Source: Chloroflexota bacterium (lineage in GTDB: Bacteria; Chloroflexota; Anaerolineae; Anaerolineales; Villigracilaceae). From it: a stretch of 64,000 bases of DNA. The notes beneath the pieces are model-generated. The model was not told the origin of the DNA and made no database searches. It saw only the letters and a program-made list of their open reading frames with translations. The stretch is from NCBI GenBank assembly GCA_024224815.1, contig JAAENC010000504.1, forward strand, positions 1-64,000, in the 5' to 3' direction. The number at the start of each line of letters is the position of its first letter. The first letter of the stretch is position 1. This document shows positions 25,654 through 34,682 of the stretch, piece by piece. Position numbers and translations under genes: made by a program.

Positions 25654-25754
25654 TCACCACAGAGAACACGGAGATCACAGAGTTTTTTGAGAAAAAGAGA
25701 GAAAAGCTCTGTCTCTCTCAACTAAAGAATCTCTGTGTATTCTGTGGTTAAACC
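25654..25754. repeat. MITE-like inverted repeat between hemE and hemY
   Basis: ACCACAGAGAACACGGAGA faces TCTCTGTGTATTCTGTGGT across about 60 nt. The element fills the entire gap and ends at the hemE stop region. Confidence 0.65.
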
Positions 25755-26795
25755 TTATCTTTTACTAAATTCGTGCACCATCTCGACCACAGCCTTGACG
25801 TTCTCATTCGGCGTGTGCTGCAAGATGCCGTGCCCGACGTTGAAAATATGCCCGGGGCGGTTGTCCGCTCGGCGGAGGATGTCTTTAACACGTTTTTCAA
25901 GTAATTCGGGCGTGGAAAAAAGGGTCACAGGATCAAGATTACCTTGCACGCCACGGTCGTGTCCGACGATGTCCCAGCCCTTATCAAGTGGGATGCGCCA
26001 ATCGAGACCGATCACGTCGCCGCCAGCTTTTTTCATCAGCGGCAAAATCGTATTTGCGCCCACACCAAAGTGGATCACGGGCACGCCCGTCGCATGAGCG
26101 GCATCCAGAATTCGTTTCGAGTAGGGCATCGCAAAGGCTTCGTAATCTGGCCCGTTGAGCGCACCCACCCATGAGTCGAAAATCTGCACAGCTTGCGCAC
26201 CTGCATCAATTTGTGCCATCAGGTAATTCACGAGCACGGTAGTCAGTTTTTCCATAAAAGCGTGCCAAACTTCGGGCGCGTTATACATCATGGATTTTGC
26301 GATGCGATAATCCTTCGATGGGCCGCCTTCGATCATATAGGATGCGACGGTGAAGGGTGCCCCACAAAAGCCGATTAACGGCGTCTCGGTCAGCTCACCA
26401 CGCAAAATGCGAATCGCTTCCATAACGTGACCTAGGCTTGCTTCCGTGTCAACGGGCTTAAGTGCGGCAACATCCGCTGCCGTGCGAACGGGATTATGAA
26501 CCTGTGGTCCTTTCCCCTTCACGAATTCAAAATCCACGCCCATTGGCTTGAGCGGAAGCAGAATGTCGGCGAAGAGAATTGCCGCATCCATTTTGAAGGC
26601 TTTGATCGGCTGGAGAGTCACTTCGGCGGCCAGCTCGGGCTGCGCAACCATCTCCAACAAGGTGTATTTCTCACGCAGTTTGCGGTATTCGGGCATATAA
26701 CGCCCCGCCTGGCGCATGAACCAAACGGGCGTTGCATCTACTTCTTCACGGCGGCAGGCTTTCAAGAAACGGGAGTTTTCAGATGTATTTGTCAT
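25755..26795 (-). CDS. hemE: Uroporphyrinogen decarboxylase
   Basis: 346-aa cytoplasmic enzyme converting uroporphyrinogen III to coproporphyrinogen III. VWFMRQAGRYMPEYRKLR near residue 22 is the signature, PLIGFCGAPFTVASYMIEGG the second signature, and HFGVGANTILPLM and NVGHGILQHTP complete the family pattern. It is a true HemE and should be distinguished from the UroD-like methyltransferase at 46206-47348. It is co-directional with hemB and hemY. Confidence 0.95.
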   Translation of the reverse strand: MTNTSENSRFLKACRREEVDATPVWFMRQAGRYMPEYRKLREKYTLLEMVAQPELAAEVTLQPIKAFKMDAAILFADILLPLKPMGVDFEFVKGKGPQVHNPVRTAADVAALKPVDTEASLGHVMEAIRILRGELTETPLIGFCGAPFTVASYMIEGGPSKDYRIAKSMMYNAPEVWHAFMEKLTTVLVNYLMAQIDAGAQAVQIFDSWVGALNGPDYEAFAMPYSKRILDAAHATGVPVIHFGVGANTILPLMKKAGGDVIGLDWRIPLDKGWDIVGHDRGVQGNLDPVTLFSTPELLEKRVKDILRRADNRPGHIFNVGHGILQHTPNENVKAVVEMVHEFSKR

Positions 26796-26804
26796 TTTTT
26801 ATCT

Positions 26805-26873
26805 CGTAGGGGCGGGGTTTCCCCACCCTGTTATTTAGTTTAACAATAAGGGCAGGGAGACCCTGCCCCTACA
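26805..26873. repeat. MITE-like inverted repeat between the radical SAM gene and hemE
   Basis: GTAGGGGCGGGGTTTCCCC faces GGGAGACCCTGCCCCTAC around an AT-rich loop. It fills the whole gap. The outer GTAGGGRC end resembles that of the element at 24147-24238. Confidence 0.7.
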
Positions 26874-26876
26874 AAA

Positions 26877-28025
26877 TCAATTCGCATTCGCAACCAGCAC
26901 ACAAGCCGGGTCGCTTTCCATATAATCGCCGGTCACGCCGTAGGCACGCCCACGCTGACCGCCACAAACTTCACGAAATTCGCATTCACGGCAAACGCCT
27001 TTTAGCTTGGAATAATCCCGCAAGTTTTTGAAAATCTCGTGATTGCGATACACATCAACGATATTATCTTCGCGTACCATCCCAGCGGTGAGGGGCAGGA
27101 AGCCCGAAGGCTGAATCTCGCCAATATGCGAGATAAACATAAAACCATTCCCATCATTGACGCCCTTCTTCGGACGGTGCAAACCATCTTCATATTGGAA
27201 GCCAGCGCTCTGGAAAGTGACAGGTTTATCCCCGCCCTGTTCAGCGCGTTTTCGTTCAATCGCAACACGTCGATACATCTGCGCAGCGGTCGCTTTGATG
27301 TCAAAAGGTGCTTTCTGTGAAAGCTCGTAAAGCCAATTAAAGGTGCGTTCATGCTCTTCGGCAGAGACCATCTGCTCGATCATCGCGCGCCCCGTTGGGA
27401 CGAGGAAGAAGACCGACCATTGCACTGCTTTCACTTCTTCGATGAAAGGCACCATATCTTCGAGAATATCTATATTATGCTTGGCAACAGTCGTATTGAC
27501 CTGCACACTCACGCCAACTTCCTGTGCGCGATGGAGGATATCCATCGTGCGCTGCCATGAGCCTTTCACTTTGCGGAAATCATCATGGACATCAGCATGT
27601 GGTGCGTCAAGACTTAGCGCAATGCGACGAATACCAGCATTCCGTACTTCTTCGAGGCGTTTTTTCGTCGGCAAAGCTGTTGCCGTGGGCGTAAGCGAGC
27701 AGCGCAGCCCTTTTTCGTTGGCGTATCTAATCAACTCTGCCAAGTCGGGGCGCATCATCGGGTCACCACCAGTAAAAATCAAAATCGGTGAGCCAAAGCC
27801 CGCCAGATCATCGATCAGCTTTTTGGCTTCTTCGGTGGTCAATTCATTGGGGTCGCGTTGATGTATCGCATCTGCACGGCAATGCACACAGGCATAGGCA
27901 CATGCGCGCGAAACTTCCCAGGCGATGGTGAATGGTGATAAATTGAAATCCACTGTCGTCATTCGTTGGTTGCGTTGGCTGCGTTCAGCAGCTGCACGTT
28001 CGGATAAATTCGGGGCTAATGTCAT
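26877..28025 (-). CDS. Radical SAM/SPASM protein, AhbC/AhbD/NirJ-like
   Basis: 382 aa, start ATG 28025 with AAGGAAG upstream. The radical SAM cluster motif is CAYACVHC (CX3CX2C, about residues 47-54), with LIFTGGDPMMRPDL following. The C-terminal SPASM-like cysteines CRECEFREVCGG and a later ACVL Cys would bind an auxiliary 4Fe-4S cluster. Relatives act on porphyrin intermediates in siroheme-dependent heme or heme d1 synthesis, and others mature peptides. Its place between hemB and hemE favours a tetrapyrrole role, perhaps replacing a missing oxidase. The exact reaction is not determined. Confidence 0.8.
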   Translation of the reverse strand: MTLAPNLSERAAAERSQRNQRMTTVDFNLSPFTIAWEVSRACAYACVHCRADAIHQRDPNELTTEEAKKLIDDLAGFGSPILIFTGGDPMMRPDLAELIRYANEKGLRCSLTPTATALPTKKRLEEVRNAGIRRIALSLDAPHADVHDDFRKVKGSWQRTMDILHRAQEVGVSVQVNTTVAKHNIDILEDMVPFIEEVKAVQWSVFFLVPTGRAMIEQMVSAEEHERTFNWLYELSQKAPFDIKATAAQMYRRVAIERKRAEQGGDKPVTFQSAGFQYEDGLHRPKKGVNDGNGFMFISHIGEIQPSGFLPLTAGMVREDNIVDVYRNHEIFKNLRDYSKLKGVCRECEFREVCGGQRGRAYGVTGDYMESDPACVLVANAN

Positions 28026-28091
28026 ATATCTTCCTTTTTTCACAGAATATCGCTATGGTTTCGATACGACAGCGAAAAGCATCACTGTCTA

Positions 28092-28135
28092 CTCAACCGC
28101 CGCTGGCTTATTTTATAAATCTAGCGGAGATTGAG
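28092..28135. repeat. Imperfect hairpin between hemB and the radical SAM gene
   Basis: CTCAACCGCCGCT faces AGCGGAGATTGAG across 18 nt. The 160-bp gap also holds GGTTTCGATACGAC, a sequence typical of dispersed repeats. No gene is seen. Confidence 0.45.
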
Positions 28136-28188
28136 TGCTATGCAATCGAAATCGCAGCGGGTCATATCAACCTTAAACTTTAAACCTT

Positions 28189-29196
28189 CTAACTTTTCAA
28201 CCACGCCGCCGCTTCCAGCGCATGGTAAGTAATCATTAAATCCGCTCCCGCACGTTTCATCGAGAGCAGCGTTTCGAGCGTCACTTTCTCTTCATCAATC
28301 CAACCCTTTTCTGCCGCAGCCTTCACCATCGAATACTCACCGCTGACGTTATACGCCGCCATCGGCAGTTCAGGGAAAGCATCCTTCACAGTGCGGATCA
28401 CGTCCAAATATGCCAGGGCCGGTTTCACCATCAACATATCGGCACCCTCTTCCACATCCAGGGTCGCTTCTCGCAGTGCTTCCTTAATATTCGCAGGATC
28501 CATCTGATGAGATTTTCGGTCACCAAATTTCGGGGCACCATCTGCCGCATCTCGAAAAGGGCCATAAAACGCCGAAGCATATTTCACCGCATAAGACATG
28601 ATCGGCATAAGCTCAAAACTCTTCGCATCCAGCGCATCACGAATCGCCGAAATCATCCCGTCCATCATGCCCGAGGGCGCAATAATATCGGCGCCACATT
28701 CGGCGTGCGAGATAGCAACCTTGCCCAGCACTTCCAGCGTCGGGTCGTTCAGCACATAACCCTCCGGCAGCGATGCCTGAAAATGCTCTCCCGTATTCAA
28801 AATCCCGCAATGTCCGTGGTCGGTATATTCGCAAAGACAAACATCCGTCACCACGACCATTTCCGGGATTTCCTTCTTAATCGCTCGGATGGCTTGTTGG
28901 ATGATGCCATTCTCGGAAAAATTCTCCAAACCAACAGGATCCTTTTCAGCGGGGATGCCGAACAAAATCACCGCCGGAACACCCGCTTTAGCAGCTTTTT
29001 CGGCCTCCCGAACAGCCTCCAACGTGGACACTTGGTCGATCCCCGGCATGGACACAATTGGCGTACGCCCATCACCATGCCGCACAAAAAGCGGATAGAT
29101 GAAATCACGGGCATTCAACTCCGTCTCACGCACCATCGAGCGGATAGCCGCAGATTGGCGTAGTCTTCTTGGGCGGGTTTTCAAATTAACATTCAT
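28189..29196 (-). CDS. hemB: Delta-aminolevulinic acid dehydratase (porphobilinogen synthase)
   Basis: 335 aa, condensing two 5-aminolevulinate molecules to porphobilinogen. [14 protein letters not shown] carries the three-Cys active-site zinc motif, so this is a zinc-dependent type. The Schiff-base lysines are in [17 protein letters not shown] and [24 protein letters not shown] is the remaining signature. The start ATG 29196 has GGAGAAGT upstream. It is the fourth gene of the heme operon. Confidence 0.95.
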   Translation of the reverse strand: MNVNLKTRPRRLRQSAAIRSMVRETELNARDFIYPLFVRHGDGRTPIVSMPGIDQVSTLEAVREAEKAAKAGVPAVILFGIPAEKDPVGLENFSENGIIQQAIRAIKKEIPEMVVVTDVCLCEYTDHGHCGILNTGEHFQASLPEGYVLNDPTLEVLGKVAISHAECGADIIAPSGMMDGMISAIRDALDAKSFELMPIMSYAVKYASAFYGPFRDAADGAPKFGDRKSHQMDPANIKEALREATLDVEEGADMLMVKPALAYLDVIRTVKDAFPELPMAAYNVSGEYSMVKAAAEKGWIDEEKVTLETLLSMKRAGADLMITYHALEAAAWLKS

Positions 29197-29248
29197 ACTT
29201 CTCCAAATTTCAAAGTGAAGTGTGAAAGATGAGCTTGAGACTCACACA

Positions 29249-30037
29249 TCACGTTTTACGTTTTTCCGTTAGCAACTCTATTAGCCCATCAGTCGTGTAA
29301 GTCTCTGCGACAACAACCTGTACAAACCCAACTTCACGGGCAGCTTTCTCTGTGATGGGGCCGATACAAGCAAAAAGCGGATTGCCTGCCAAATTCAGCG
29401 GATCAAGCCCGGCTTCTTGCATCAATTTCACAAAACTATTCACCGTGGATGGACTGGTAAAAGTCACCACATCCACGCCTGCACGAAGAGCAGCAAATTC
29501 TTCTTCTGACGGTGAGCCAGCCACGGTCTCATAAATAGCGATCTCATGAACAATGCCGCCTGCCTTACTGATCTCATCGGGCAATATCTCGCGGGCAACT
29601 TTCGCTCTGGGGAGCAGAAAGCATTTATCCTGCACATCGCCAAGTCCTGCAAAAAGCGCTTCGCCAACGAATTCTTCGGGGATAAAGTCTGGTATTACGC
29701 CGTGAGCTTGAAGGCGTTCGGCTGTTTTTTTGCCGACAGCGGCGATTTTGGGTACATCCCCCTTCCTAGCCTTCCCCCGAGGGGGGAAGGAACTGGTTCT
29801 CCCCCCCTCGGGGGGAGTTAGAGGGGGGCTAAAAAAAACATCCACCGCATTCGCTGATGTAAAGATCACCCAATCATATTTCTCAATCTCTCTCACCGCA
29901 TCTTCCAACGCACTCAAATCGTCCATCGGGCAGGTTTGAATGGTTGGGAAGAAAACTGTCTCAAATCCCGCCGTTTCAAGCGCATCGGCGAAGGGGCGAG
30001 ATTGTTTACGGGAGCGGGTAATTAAGACTTTAGACAT
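29249..30037 (-). CDS. hemD: Uroporphyrinogen-III synthase with a repeat-derived insertion
   Basis: 262-aa HemD. KVLITRSRKQSRPFADAL at the start and VTFTSPSTVNSFVKLM in the second domain are family hallmarks, with CIGPITEKAARE and TTDGLIELL at the end. Between NAVDVFF (about residue 68) and DVPKIAAVGKKTA lies a 27-residue Pro/Gly/Arg-rich insertion that translates a GC-rich palindromic repeat. The position is a surface loop of the first domain, by analogy with known HemD folds. The frame is kept, so the protein may be active. Confidence 0.88.
   Translation of the reverse strand: MSKVLITRSRKQSRPFADALETAGFETVFFPTIQTCPMDDLSALEDAVREIEKYDWVIFTSANAVDVFFSPPLTPPEGGRTSSFPPRGKARKGDVPKIAAVGKKTAERLQAHGVIPDFIPEEFVGEALFAGLGDVQDKCFLLPRAKVAREILPDEISKAGGIVHEIAIYETVAGSPSEEEFAALRAGVDVVTFTSPSTVNSFVKLMQEAGLDPLNLAGNPLFACIGPITEKAAREVGFVQVVVAETYTTDGLIELLTEKRKT
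29755..29835 (-). repeat. Double-hairpin repeat inserted in frame in hemD
   Basis: Two adjacent hairpins, CCTTCCCCCGAGGGGGGAAG (29769 on) and CTCCCCCCCTCGGGGGGAG (29798-29816), are enclosed by complementary CCCCCTTCCTAGCC and GGGGGGCTA-like ends. The whole is translated in frame. Confidence 0.75.
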
Positions 30038-30059
30038 TAGATTTCAGACTTTAGACTTC

Positions 30060-30177
30060 AGCAAAAACTGCGTTGAACCCGATAGGGTGCATAAGTGCCC
30101 CGAAGGGGTATGCAGTTTGGGGTTGACTTGCAAGACCCGATGTGCAACGCATCCACTGGATGCAATGCACATCTATC
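30060..30177. repeat. Palindromic repeats between hemC and hemD
   Basis: GATGTGCAACGCATCC faces GGATGCAATGCACATC with three bases between. TGCATAAGTGCCCCGAAGGG lies just upstream. They fill the 135-bp gap, and no gene is seen. Confidence 0.6.
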
Positions 30178-31090
30178 CATTTAGTATTCTTGCCGCACCT
30201 TGCGACAAGGCTTCTTCGGCGAGTTTTTTGCCGAGTTCTACAGCATCATCGCCTTCACCCTGAACACGGATTGATTTCTTCCCATCCACCGACGAGACCA
30301 AGCCAACAAGTTTGATGCTCGATGTCTGTGAAATTTCCAAGCCAAATGCCGCAACAGGGACAGCACATCCGCCGCCGAGACCGGCGAGGAAGATTCGTTC
30401 AGCGGTAACTGCCAATCGCGTGGCAGAATGATCAATCGCAGTGAGCAAACCGAGGGTCACGTCTGCATCGGAGCGAATTTGTACGGCCATAGCACCTTGC
30501 CCGGGGGCAGGCAGCATCTCATCGTAGCCGAGAATCTGCATCTTCTCCCCTAGCGCTGCATCCAGACCAAGACGGGATAATCCCGCTGTGGCGAAGACTA
30601 CGGCGTCGTATTGCTCTTCCATCAATTTGCGCAGACGAGTGCCAACGTTGCCGCGAATATCTTTCATTTGAAGGTCGGGGCGTTGAGCAAGAAGTTGTGC
30701 CGCACGGCGGGGGCTGCTTGTGCCGATGACGGCATTTTCGGGAAGGGTTTTGAGGGTATAGGCTTCGAGGGAAACGAGAGCATCACGGGCATCGGCACGA
30801 ACGGGAATTGCGCCAAGCATGAGGCCTTCGGGGTTTTCTGTAGGAAGGTCTTTGAGCGAGTGAACGGCGGCGTTCACACGACCGTCGAGAAGGGCGGCTT
30901 CAAGCTCTTGTGTAAAAAGCCCCTTGCCGCCGATCATGGGGAGGGGTTTATCGAGAACTTTATCGCCACGAGTGACGAAGACTTCTTCTATACAGCTTAG
31001 GTCGGTATGTGCTTTTTCGAGCGCCTGCATGACGTTGGTCGTTTGCCAGCGGGCAAGTTCAGAGGGGCGGGTTGCGAAAATCAGTTTCAC
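30173..31090 (-). CDS. hemC: Hydroxymethylbilane synthase (porphobilinogen deaminase)
   Basis: 305 aa, polymerising four porphobilinogens. Motifs: FATRPSELARWQT, VHSLKDLPTENPEG (catalytic Asp region), GTSSPRRAAQLL and DIRGNVGTRLRKL. The dipyrromethane-cofactor Cys is in LGGGCAVPVAAFG. It overlaps the end of hemA by 4 nt in an ATGA junction, so it was once, and may still be, translated by coupling to hemA. Confidence 0.95.
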   Translation of the reverse strand: MKLIFATRPSELARWQTTNVMQALEKAHTDLSCIEEVFVTRGDKVLDKPLPMIGGKGLFTQELEAALLDGRVNAAVHSLKDLPTENPEGLMLGAIPVRADARDALVSLEAYTLKTLPENAVIGTSSPRRAAQLLAQRPDLQMKDIRGNVGTRLRKLMEEQYDAVVFATAGLSRLGLDAALGEKMQILGYDEMLPAPGQGAMAVQIRSDADVTLGLLTAIDHSATRLAVTAERIFLAGLGGGCAVPVAAFGLEISQTSSIKLVGLVSSVDGKKSIRVQGEGDDAVELGKKLAEEALSQGAARILNG

Positions 31091-32193
31091 TGTGGGCGCT
31101 CCTCAAGACAGGGAAGGGCGGTATTTTTATCCATATTAAAGAGAACTCGGGTTGCTTTTGCATAGCAAACTGCATGCGTGTCGGAGGAAACCTGACGCAA
31201 ATTTGCTGCAGGTGCGTCGATCAGTTTTTTCACCAAGGCTTGGGTAAGTATTTCTATACGTTTGCGCTCCTGCGAGCCAAGGTTGGGCATACGGCGCAGG
31301 GTCTTTTGTAATTCCATCTGGCGAATTTCTTCAGCCTGTTTTTTCAGATCGTTGATGAGCGGGAGCATATCAAGCGAGGCCAAAAACGCATCAAAGAGAG
31401 CTTTTTGTTCAGCAATGATCTCTTCGACTTGCGGGACTTCAGCGCTGCGTTTCGAGAGAGAATCTTCAAGTTGGACGTGCAAGCCATCCATATCATAAAG
31501 ACTTATATTCTCAATATTCCCCGCCATTGCATCAATATCCCGAGGGACAGCAATATCGATCATCACCAAGGGACGCTCAGGGCGTTTCTGCATAATAGAT
31601 TCGACCATCGAGGCATCGATAAGTGTGTGCGGTGCACCAGTAGAAGCGATCAAAATATCCGCTCGCTCGATAGCAGACTCAAGTTGCTCAAAAGTGGCAA
31701 GCTCAGCATCCCATTTTTGACCGAGAGATAAAGCACGCTCTAAAGTGCGATTAACAACAAGGATACGCTCCGCACCACGTTTGCGGAGGGCTTCAACAGC
31801 CAACTCCGCCATTTTTCCAGCACCAACGACCGTGATTTGGGCTTGGTCAATGCTGGACACTTTTTTCTCAGCAAGAGAGGCCGCCAACGACGAAACCGAC
31901 GCAGGATTATGGCTGATAAGCGTTTCGGTGCGGGCACGTTTCCCCGTACGGATAGCATTCTGGAAAAGGCGAGAAAGAATATGCCCCACGGTATTTTGTC
32001 CGCGAGCAAGTTGAAGTGCGTGCGTTACCTGCCCTAGTATCTGTGGTTCACCGAGCACGAGAGAATCCAAACCAGATGACACTTCAAGCAGGTGCTGAAC
32101 AGCCTGGCTACCAAGATAATGATATAGATGGGGCTTTAATTCAGAGAGGGAGATATTATGAGCGCCCGCTAAATCCGAAATGGTGCGCGCCAA
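31087..32193 (-). CDS. hemA: Glutamyl-tRNA reductase, 5'-truncated and joined to a comM relic (probable pseudogene)
   Basis: 368-aa frame. From about residue 14 (ISLSELKPHLYHYLG) it follows HemA well: SGLDSLVLGEPQILGQV, the NADPH motif VVGAGKMAELAVEAL and the C-terminal dimerisation helix. The first roughly 80 residues of a normal HemA are absent, including the S-T-C-N-R-T-E block with the catalytic Cys. The frame instead begins with TTG and LARTISDLAG, which is the ComM helix KLARTIADLAG of the adjoining relic. Catalysis of Glu-tRNA reduction is therefore not expected. Either another hemA exists, or the junction is an assembly fault. Confidence 0.8.
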   Translation of the reverse strand: MARTISDLAGAHNISLSELKPHLYHYLGSQAVQHLLEVSSGLDSLVLGEPQILGQVTHALQLARGQNTVGHILSRLFQNAIRTGKRARTETLISHNPASVSSLAASLAEKKVSSIDQAQITVVGAGKMAELAVEALRKRGAERILVVNRTLERALSLGQKWDAELATFEQLESAIERADILIASTGAPHTLIDASMVESIMQKRPERPLVMIDIAVPRDIDAMAGNIENISLYDMDGLHVQLEDSLSKRSAEVPQVEEIIAEQKALFDAFLASLDMLPLINDLKKQAEEIRQMELQKTLRRMPNLGSQERKRIEILTQALVKKLIDAPAANLRQVSSDTHAVCYAKATRVLFNMDKNTALPCLEERPQ

Positions 32194-32682
32194 CCTCAGG
32201 CACGCCCTGAGCCTGTCGAAGGGATATGGTGATAGGCCCGCGCGGACAACTGCAGCTGGGTTATAGCAGTCTACATAAGTTGCTGACCCGATTTAGTTAA
32301 TTCGCAAAATTGACGCACTTCAGCCACGCGCACATCGGCATTGGTCATCGCCCATTTTTTAGACCGGCGAATCTTTCTCTTTGTTTTTGACGTGCTGTCT
32401 CTACCTTAGTACGGATATCGTTTGAGCTTTCGCCCCTTCTATTATCAGACAATTTCTCAAAATCCACACGCGGTACTTCAATGTGAATATCAATTCTGTC
32501 GAGCATGGGGCCAGAGATGCGTTTTTGGTAGCGTGTTACCGTCTGATGCGAGCAGGTGCAATCACGCTCTGTATCGGAAAAAAATCCACAAGGGCAGGGA
32601 TACATACAACTGGCATGTTTTTTGAAGAAGAACACGAGGTTGCTGTACCGACTATCTCCATGCCATGGGCGACACGCCTTTA
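32160..32682 (-). pseudogene. comM (YifB) relic, copy C, fused into hemA
   Basis: The minus strand encodes MYPCPCGFFSDTERDCTCSH, then the [16 protein letters not shown] block and RGESSNDIRTKVETAR, as in ComM C-terminal halves. The frame is broken downstream and a repeat, CCTTCGACAGGCTCAGGGCG (minus strand), interrupts it near 32220. After that LARTISDLAG runs into HemA. About 80 bp upstream of MYPCPCG also align with copy D. Confidence 0.85.
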
Positions 32683-32752
32683 TGCTTAGACAACTTTTCT
32701 AAGCATAGTCTACGTATCTTTTTTGCTTGACCCAGCGATGATTTAATGATAT

Positions 32753-32780
32753 TGTATACGTATACTTGTATGCGTATACA
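32753..32780. promoter_or_regulatory. Tandem LacI-type operators upstream of the catabolic cluster, plus half
   Basis: GTATACGTATAC (32754-32765, perfect palindrome) and TGTATGCGTATACA (32767-32780) lie side by side. The second is identical to the site at 57537-57550. A TTGACC at 32727 could be the -35 of a promoter that these sites would overlap, but no strong -10 is seen. They sit about 300 bp before the binding-protein gene. Confidence 0.75.
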
Positions 32781-33077
32781 TTCAAGTCTTACGGTTTACA
32801 CCCCCACTACAACAACGAATGCTCGTGAAAATTAAATCTAGTGAATTCCTGGCACAATTGATGATTGACGCAAAGCTGGTAGCAGAGCAAGCTAGCTTCA
32901 GTGTTAGCTTACCCTTTGCTCTGGTTAGCAATTTCTCATCAGGTGATTTTTCTCATTAAATTTCTATTGCGTTAATTCATAAATCGCCTGATAAGCTTTT
33001 TCAAATACAAGGAGGTATCACTCAAAAAACAGCAAGTTTCTAAAAAACGTACAAACAAACTTTCTAAGGAGAATTAG
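32781..33077 (+). other. Long leader upstream of the binding-protein gene
   Basis: About 300 bp without a convincing gene. ATCAGGTGATTT (32938) pairs with AAATCGCCTGAT (32981). AGAGCAA faces TTTGCTCT further upstream. A 46-codon frame at 32819-32959 has no ribosome-binding site. AAGGAGGT near 33010 has no start codon after it. The AAGGAG at 33065 serves the binding-protein gene. Confidence 0.4.
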
Positions 33078-34457
33078 ATGAAACACAAATTTATACTGTT
33101 AAACCTGTTGCTTGCCTTAAGTATTGCTCTCGCAGCTTGTGCCCCTGAAACTATTGTAGAAACTGTTGAAGTAGTAAAAGAGGTCGAGGTTGAAGTAGTG
33201 AAAGAGGTCGAAGTTGAAGTTGAAGTCATCGTTGACCCAACAGAATGTAACCTCGATGCTCCTGCTGAAGAAGCCGAAATCAACATGATCGGTTGGTCCT
33301 TCCCAATCACCGACTATTACGCAGAAGAAGTAGCAAAATGCGATAAAGTTGAAGGCTTGACTGTCAACACTAACCTGCTTGCTTCCGCTGACGCTCAGGA
33401 ACAGGTTCGCCTGGCGCTTTCCGCTGGTGGCGACTCACCCTATGACATCGTTCACGGTGCCAATGGTCAAGTTGGTGAATGGGCTGGCGTTGGTTGGATG
33501 ATGCCCCTCAACGACCTCGTCGAAAAATACTGGGACGAGTACAATCTCGGTGATATTCCCGAAAAAGCTTGGGAAGGCGCGACGATTGACGGGCAGATTT
33601 ACGGTGTGCCGATCGTTGGTAATACCCTGCACCTGCATTACAACTCGGATATGTTTGCCGAATATGGTGTTGACGTCCCTGACACCTATGATGAGGTGAT
33701 TGAAGTTTGCAATACAATCGGATTGGACAATCCTGATTACGACATGCCTTTCGCCGTGAACCTTTCTGCTGGCTGGGCCTGGGAAATTGAATTCTTCCAG
33801 ATGCTGCGCGCCTTTGGCGGTGAGTATCTGAATGAAGACAGCACCGCGGCCTTTAATAGTGAAGCAGGTGTCAATGCTGTCAACAAACTAATGGAAGTTG
33901 CCGATGCATGCATGGGCGCTGATGGTATGGCCTTCGGTAATAATGACATAGAAGTCGCTGTTCAACTCGGCACCCTGCCCTTCACCAATTTGTGGGCCAG
34001 CCGCGCTGCTAACATGGAGGATCCTGAGCGCACCGATCTCGTCGGAGTGATCAAATTTGCGCCAGCTCCTCGAGCTACAGCTGATGGTCCCCGCGCCGGA
34101 TCCGCCTGGAATGACTACTATATGATCCCCGCTACTGCAACCAACGATGCAGATCTTATCTTCCGCATCATCATGGAAGCTGCCGATGAACGCAGTCAGC
34201 AAGATGCTGCCGAACTCGGTATGGCCTCTCGTCTGGCCGTTGCCGAATACGGCGGTGCATACTTGCCTGCTGCTGGTCAGACCATTGCCGAAGGTATTGG
34301 TATTTATTCCACGAACGTGGCTAATGGTATTGTTCGTGCCAAACTTGGCGAATTCCTGCCCTTGGTTGGTTCTGGCGAAATGACCGCAGAAGAAGCCCTT
34401 ACAGCCGCTGCTGAAGCATATACCGAAGAAGCCAAAGCACAAGGCTATATTGACTAG
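33078..34457 (+). CDS. Sugar-type ABC transporter solute-binding lipoprotein
   Basis: 459 aa. The lipoprotein signal ends at LAAC (lipidated Cys about residue 21). A charged Val/Glu repeat linker (VEVVKEVEVEVVKEVEVEVE, about 29-50) holds the domain off the membrane. The body is an extracellular binding protein family 1 type (LNDLVEKYWDEYNL, then YGVPIVGNTLHLHYNSDMF). Start ATG 33078 has TAAGGAG. It opens the plus-strand half of the cluster, and two permeases follow a strong hairpin. The ligand is probably a sugar or sugar acid, judged from the enzymes encoded nearby. Confidence 0.9.
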   Translation: MKHKFILLNLLLALSIALAACAPETIVETVEVVKEVEVEVVKEVEVEVEVIVDPTECNLDAPAEEAEINMIGWSFPITDYYAEEVAKCDKVEGLTVNTNLLASADAQEQVRLALSAGGDSPYDIVHGANGQVGEWAGVGWMMPLNDLVEKYWDEYNLGDIPEKAWEGATIDGQIYGVPIVGNTLHLHYNSDMFAEYGVDVPDTYDEVIEVCNTIGLDNPDYDMPFAVNLSAGWAWEIEFFQMLRAFGGEYLNEDSTAAFNSEAGVNAVNKLMEVADACMGADGMAFGNNDIEVAVQLGTLPFTNLWASRAANMEDPERTDLVGVIKFAPAPRATADGPRAGSAWNDYYMIPATATNDADLIFRIIMEAADERSQQDAAELGMASRLAVAEYGGAYLPAAGQTIAEGIGIYSTNVANGIVRAKLGEFLPLVGSGEMTAEEALTAAAEAYTEEAKAQGYID

Positions 34458-34489
34458 TAATTTCAAAGCGTAAAAGAAATTTTATGCTC

Positions 34490-34551
34490 ACACTCCCGGA
34501 GGCTTACTGATCTTCGATCGGTAAGCCTCCGCAGGGGGGAGTGTTTTTTAG
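34490..34551 (+). terminator. Strong hairpin with T-run after the binding-protein gene
   Basis: ACACTCCC..GGAGGCTTAC pairs with GTAAGCCTCC..GGGAGTGT, followed by TTTTTTA. As in the left-hand operon, the hairpin lies between the binding-protein and permease genes, consistent with read-through control of stoichiometry. Confidence 0.85.
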
Positions 34552-34682
34552 TTTTCAGCAATTATAAAATTTTATAGATTTCTTGTTCCCTACAAAAAAA
34601 CATGTAATACTGGTCAAGAACTAGAGAACTACATTTTTTTGTTTCTTCTTAGCACCCCTCCGTTCAAAAAGGACAGTGACTT

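Noticed and set aside
32819-32959. 46-codon open frame in the leader of the second binding-protein gene
   Set aside because: No ribosome-binding site and no recognisable protein. It overlaps hairpin-forming sequence.
33178-33235. Short GTTGAAGT-type direct repeats, considered as a CRISPR or iteron array
   Set aside because: They are codons of the Val/Glu linker. There are no spacers, no fixed repeat length and no cas genes in the window.
33074-33310. Ser/Thr-repeat open frame antisense to the second binding protein
   Set aside because: It is the reverse reading of the Val/Glu linker of the lipoprotein and has no start signal.
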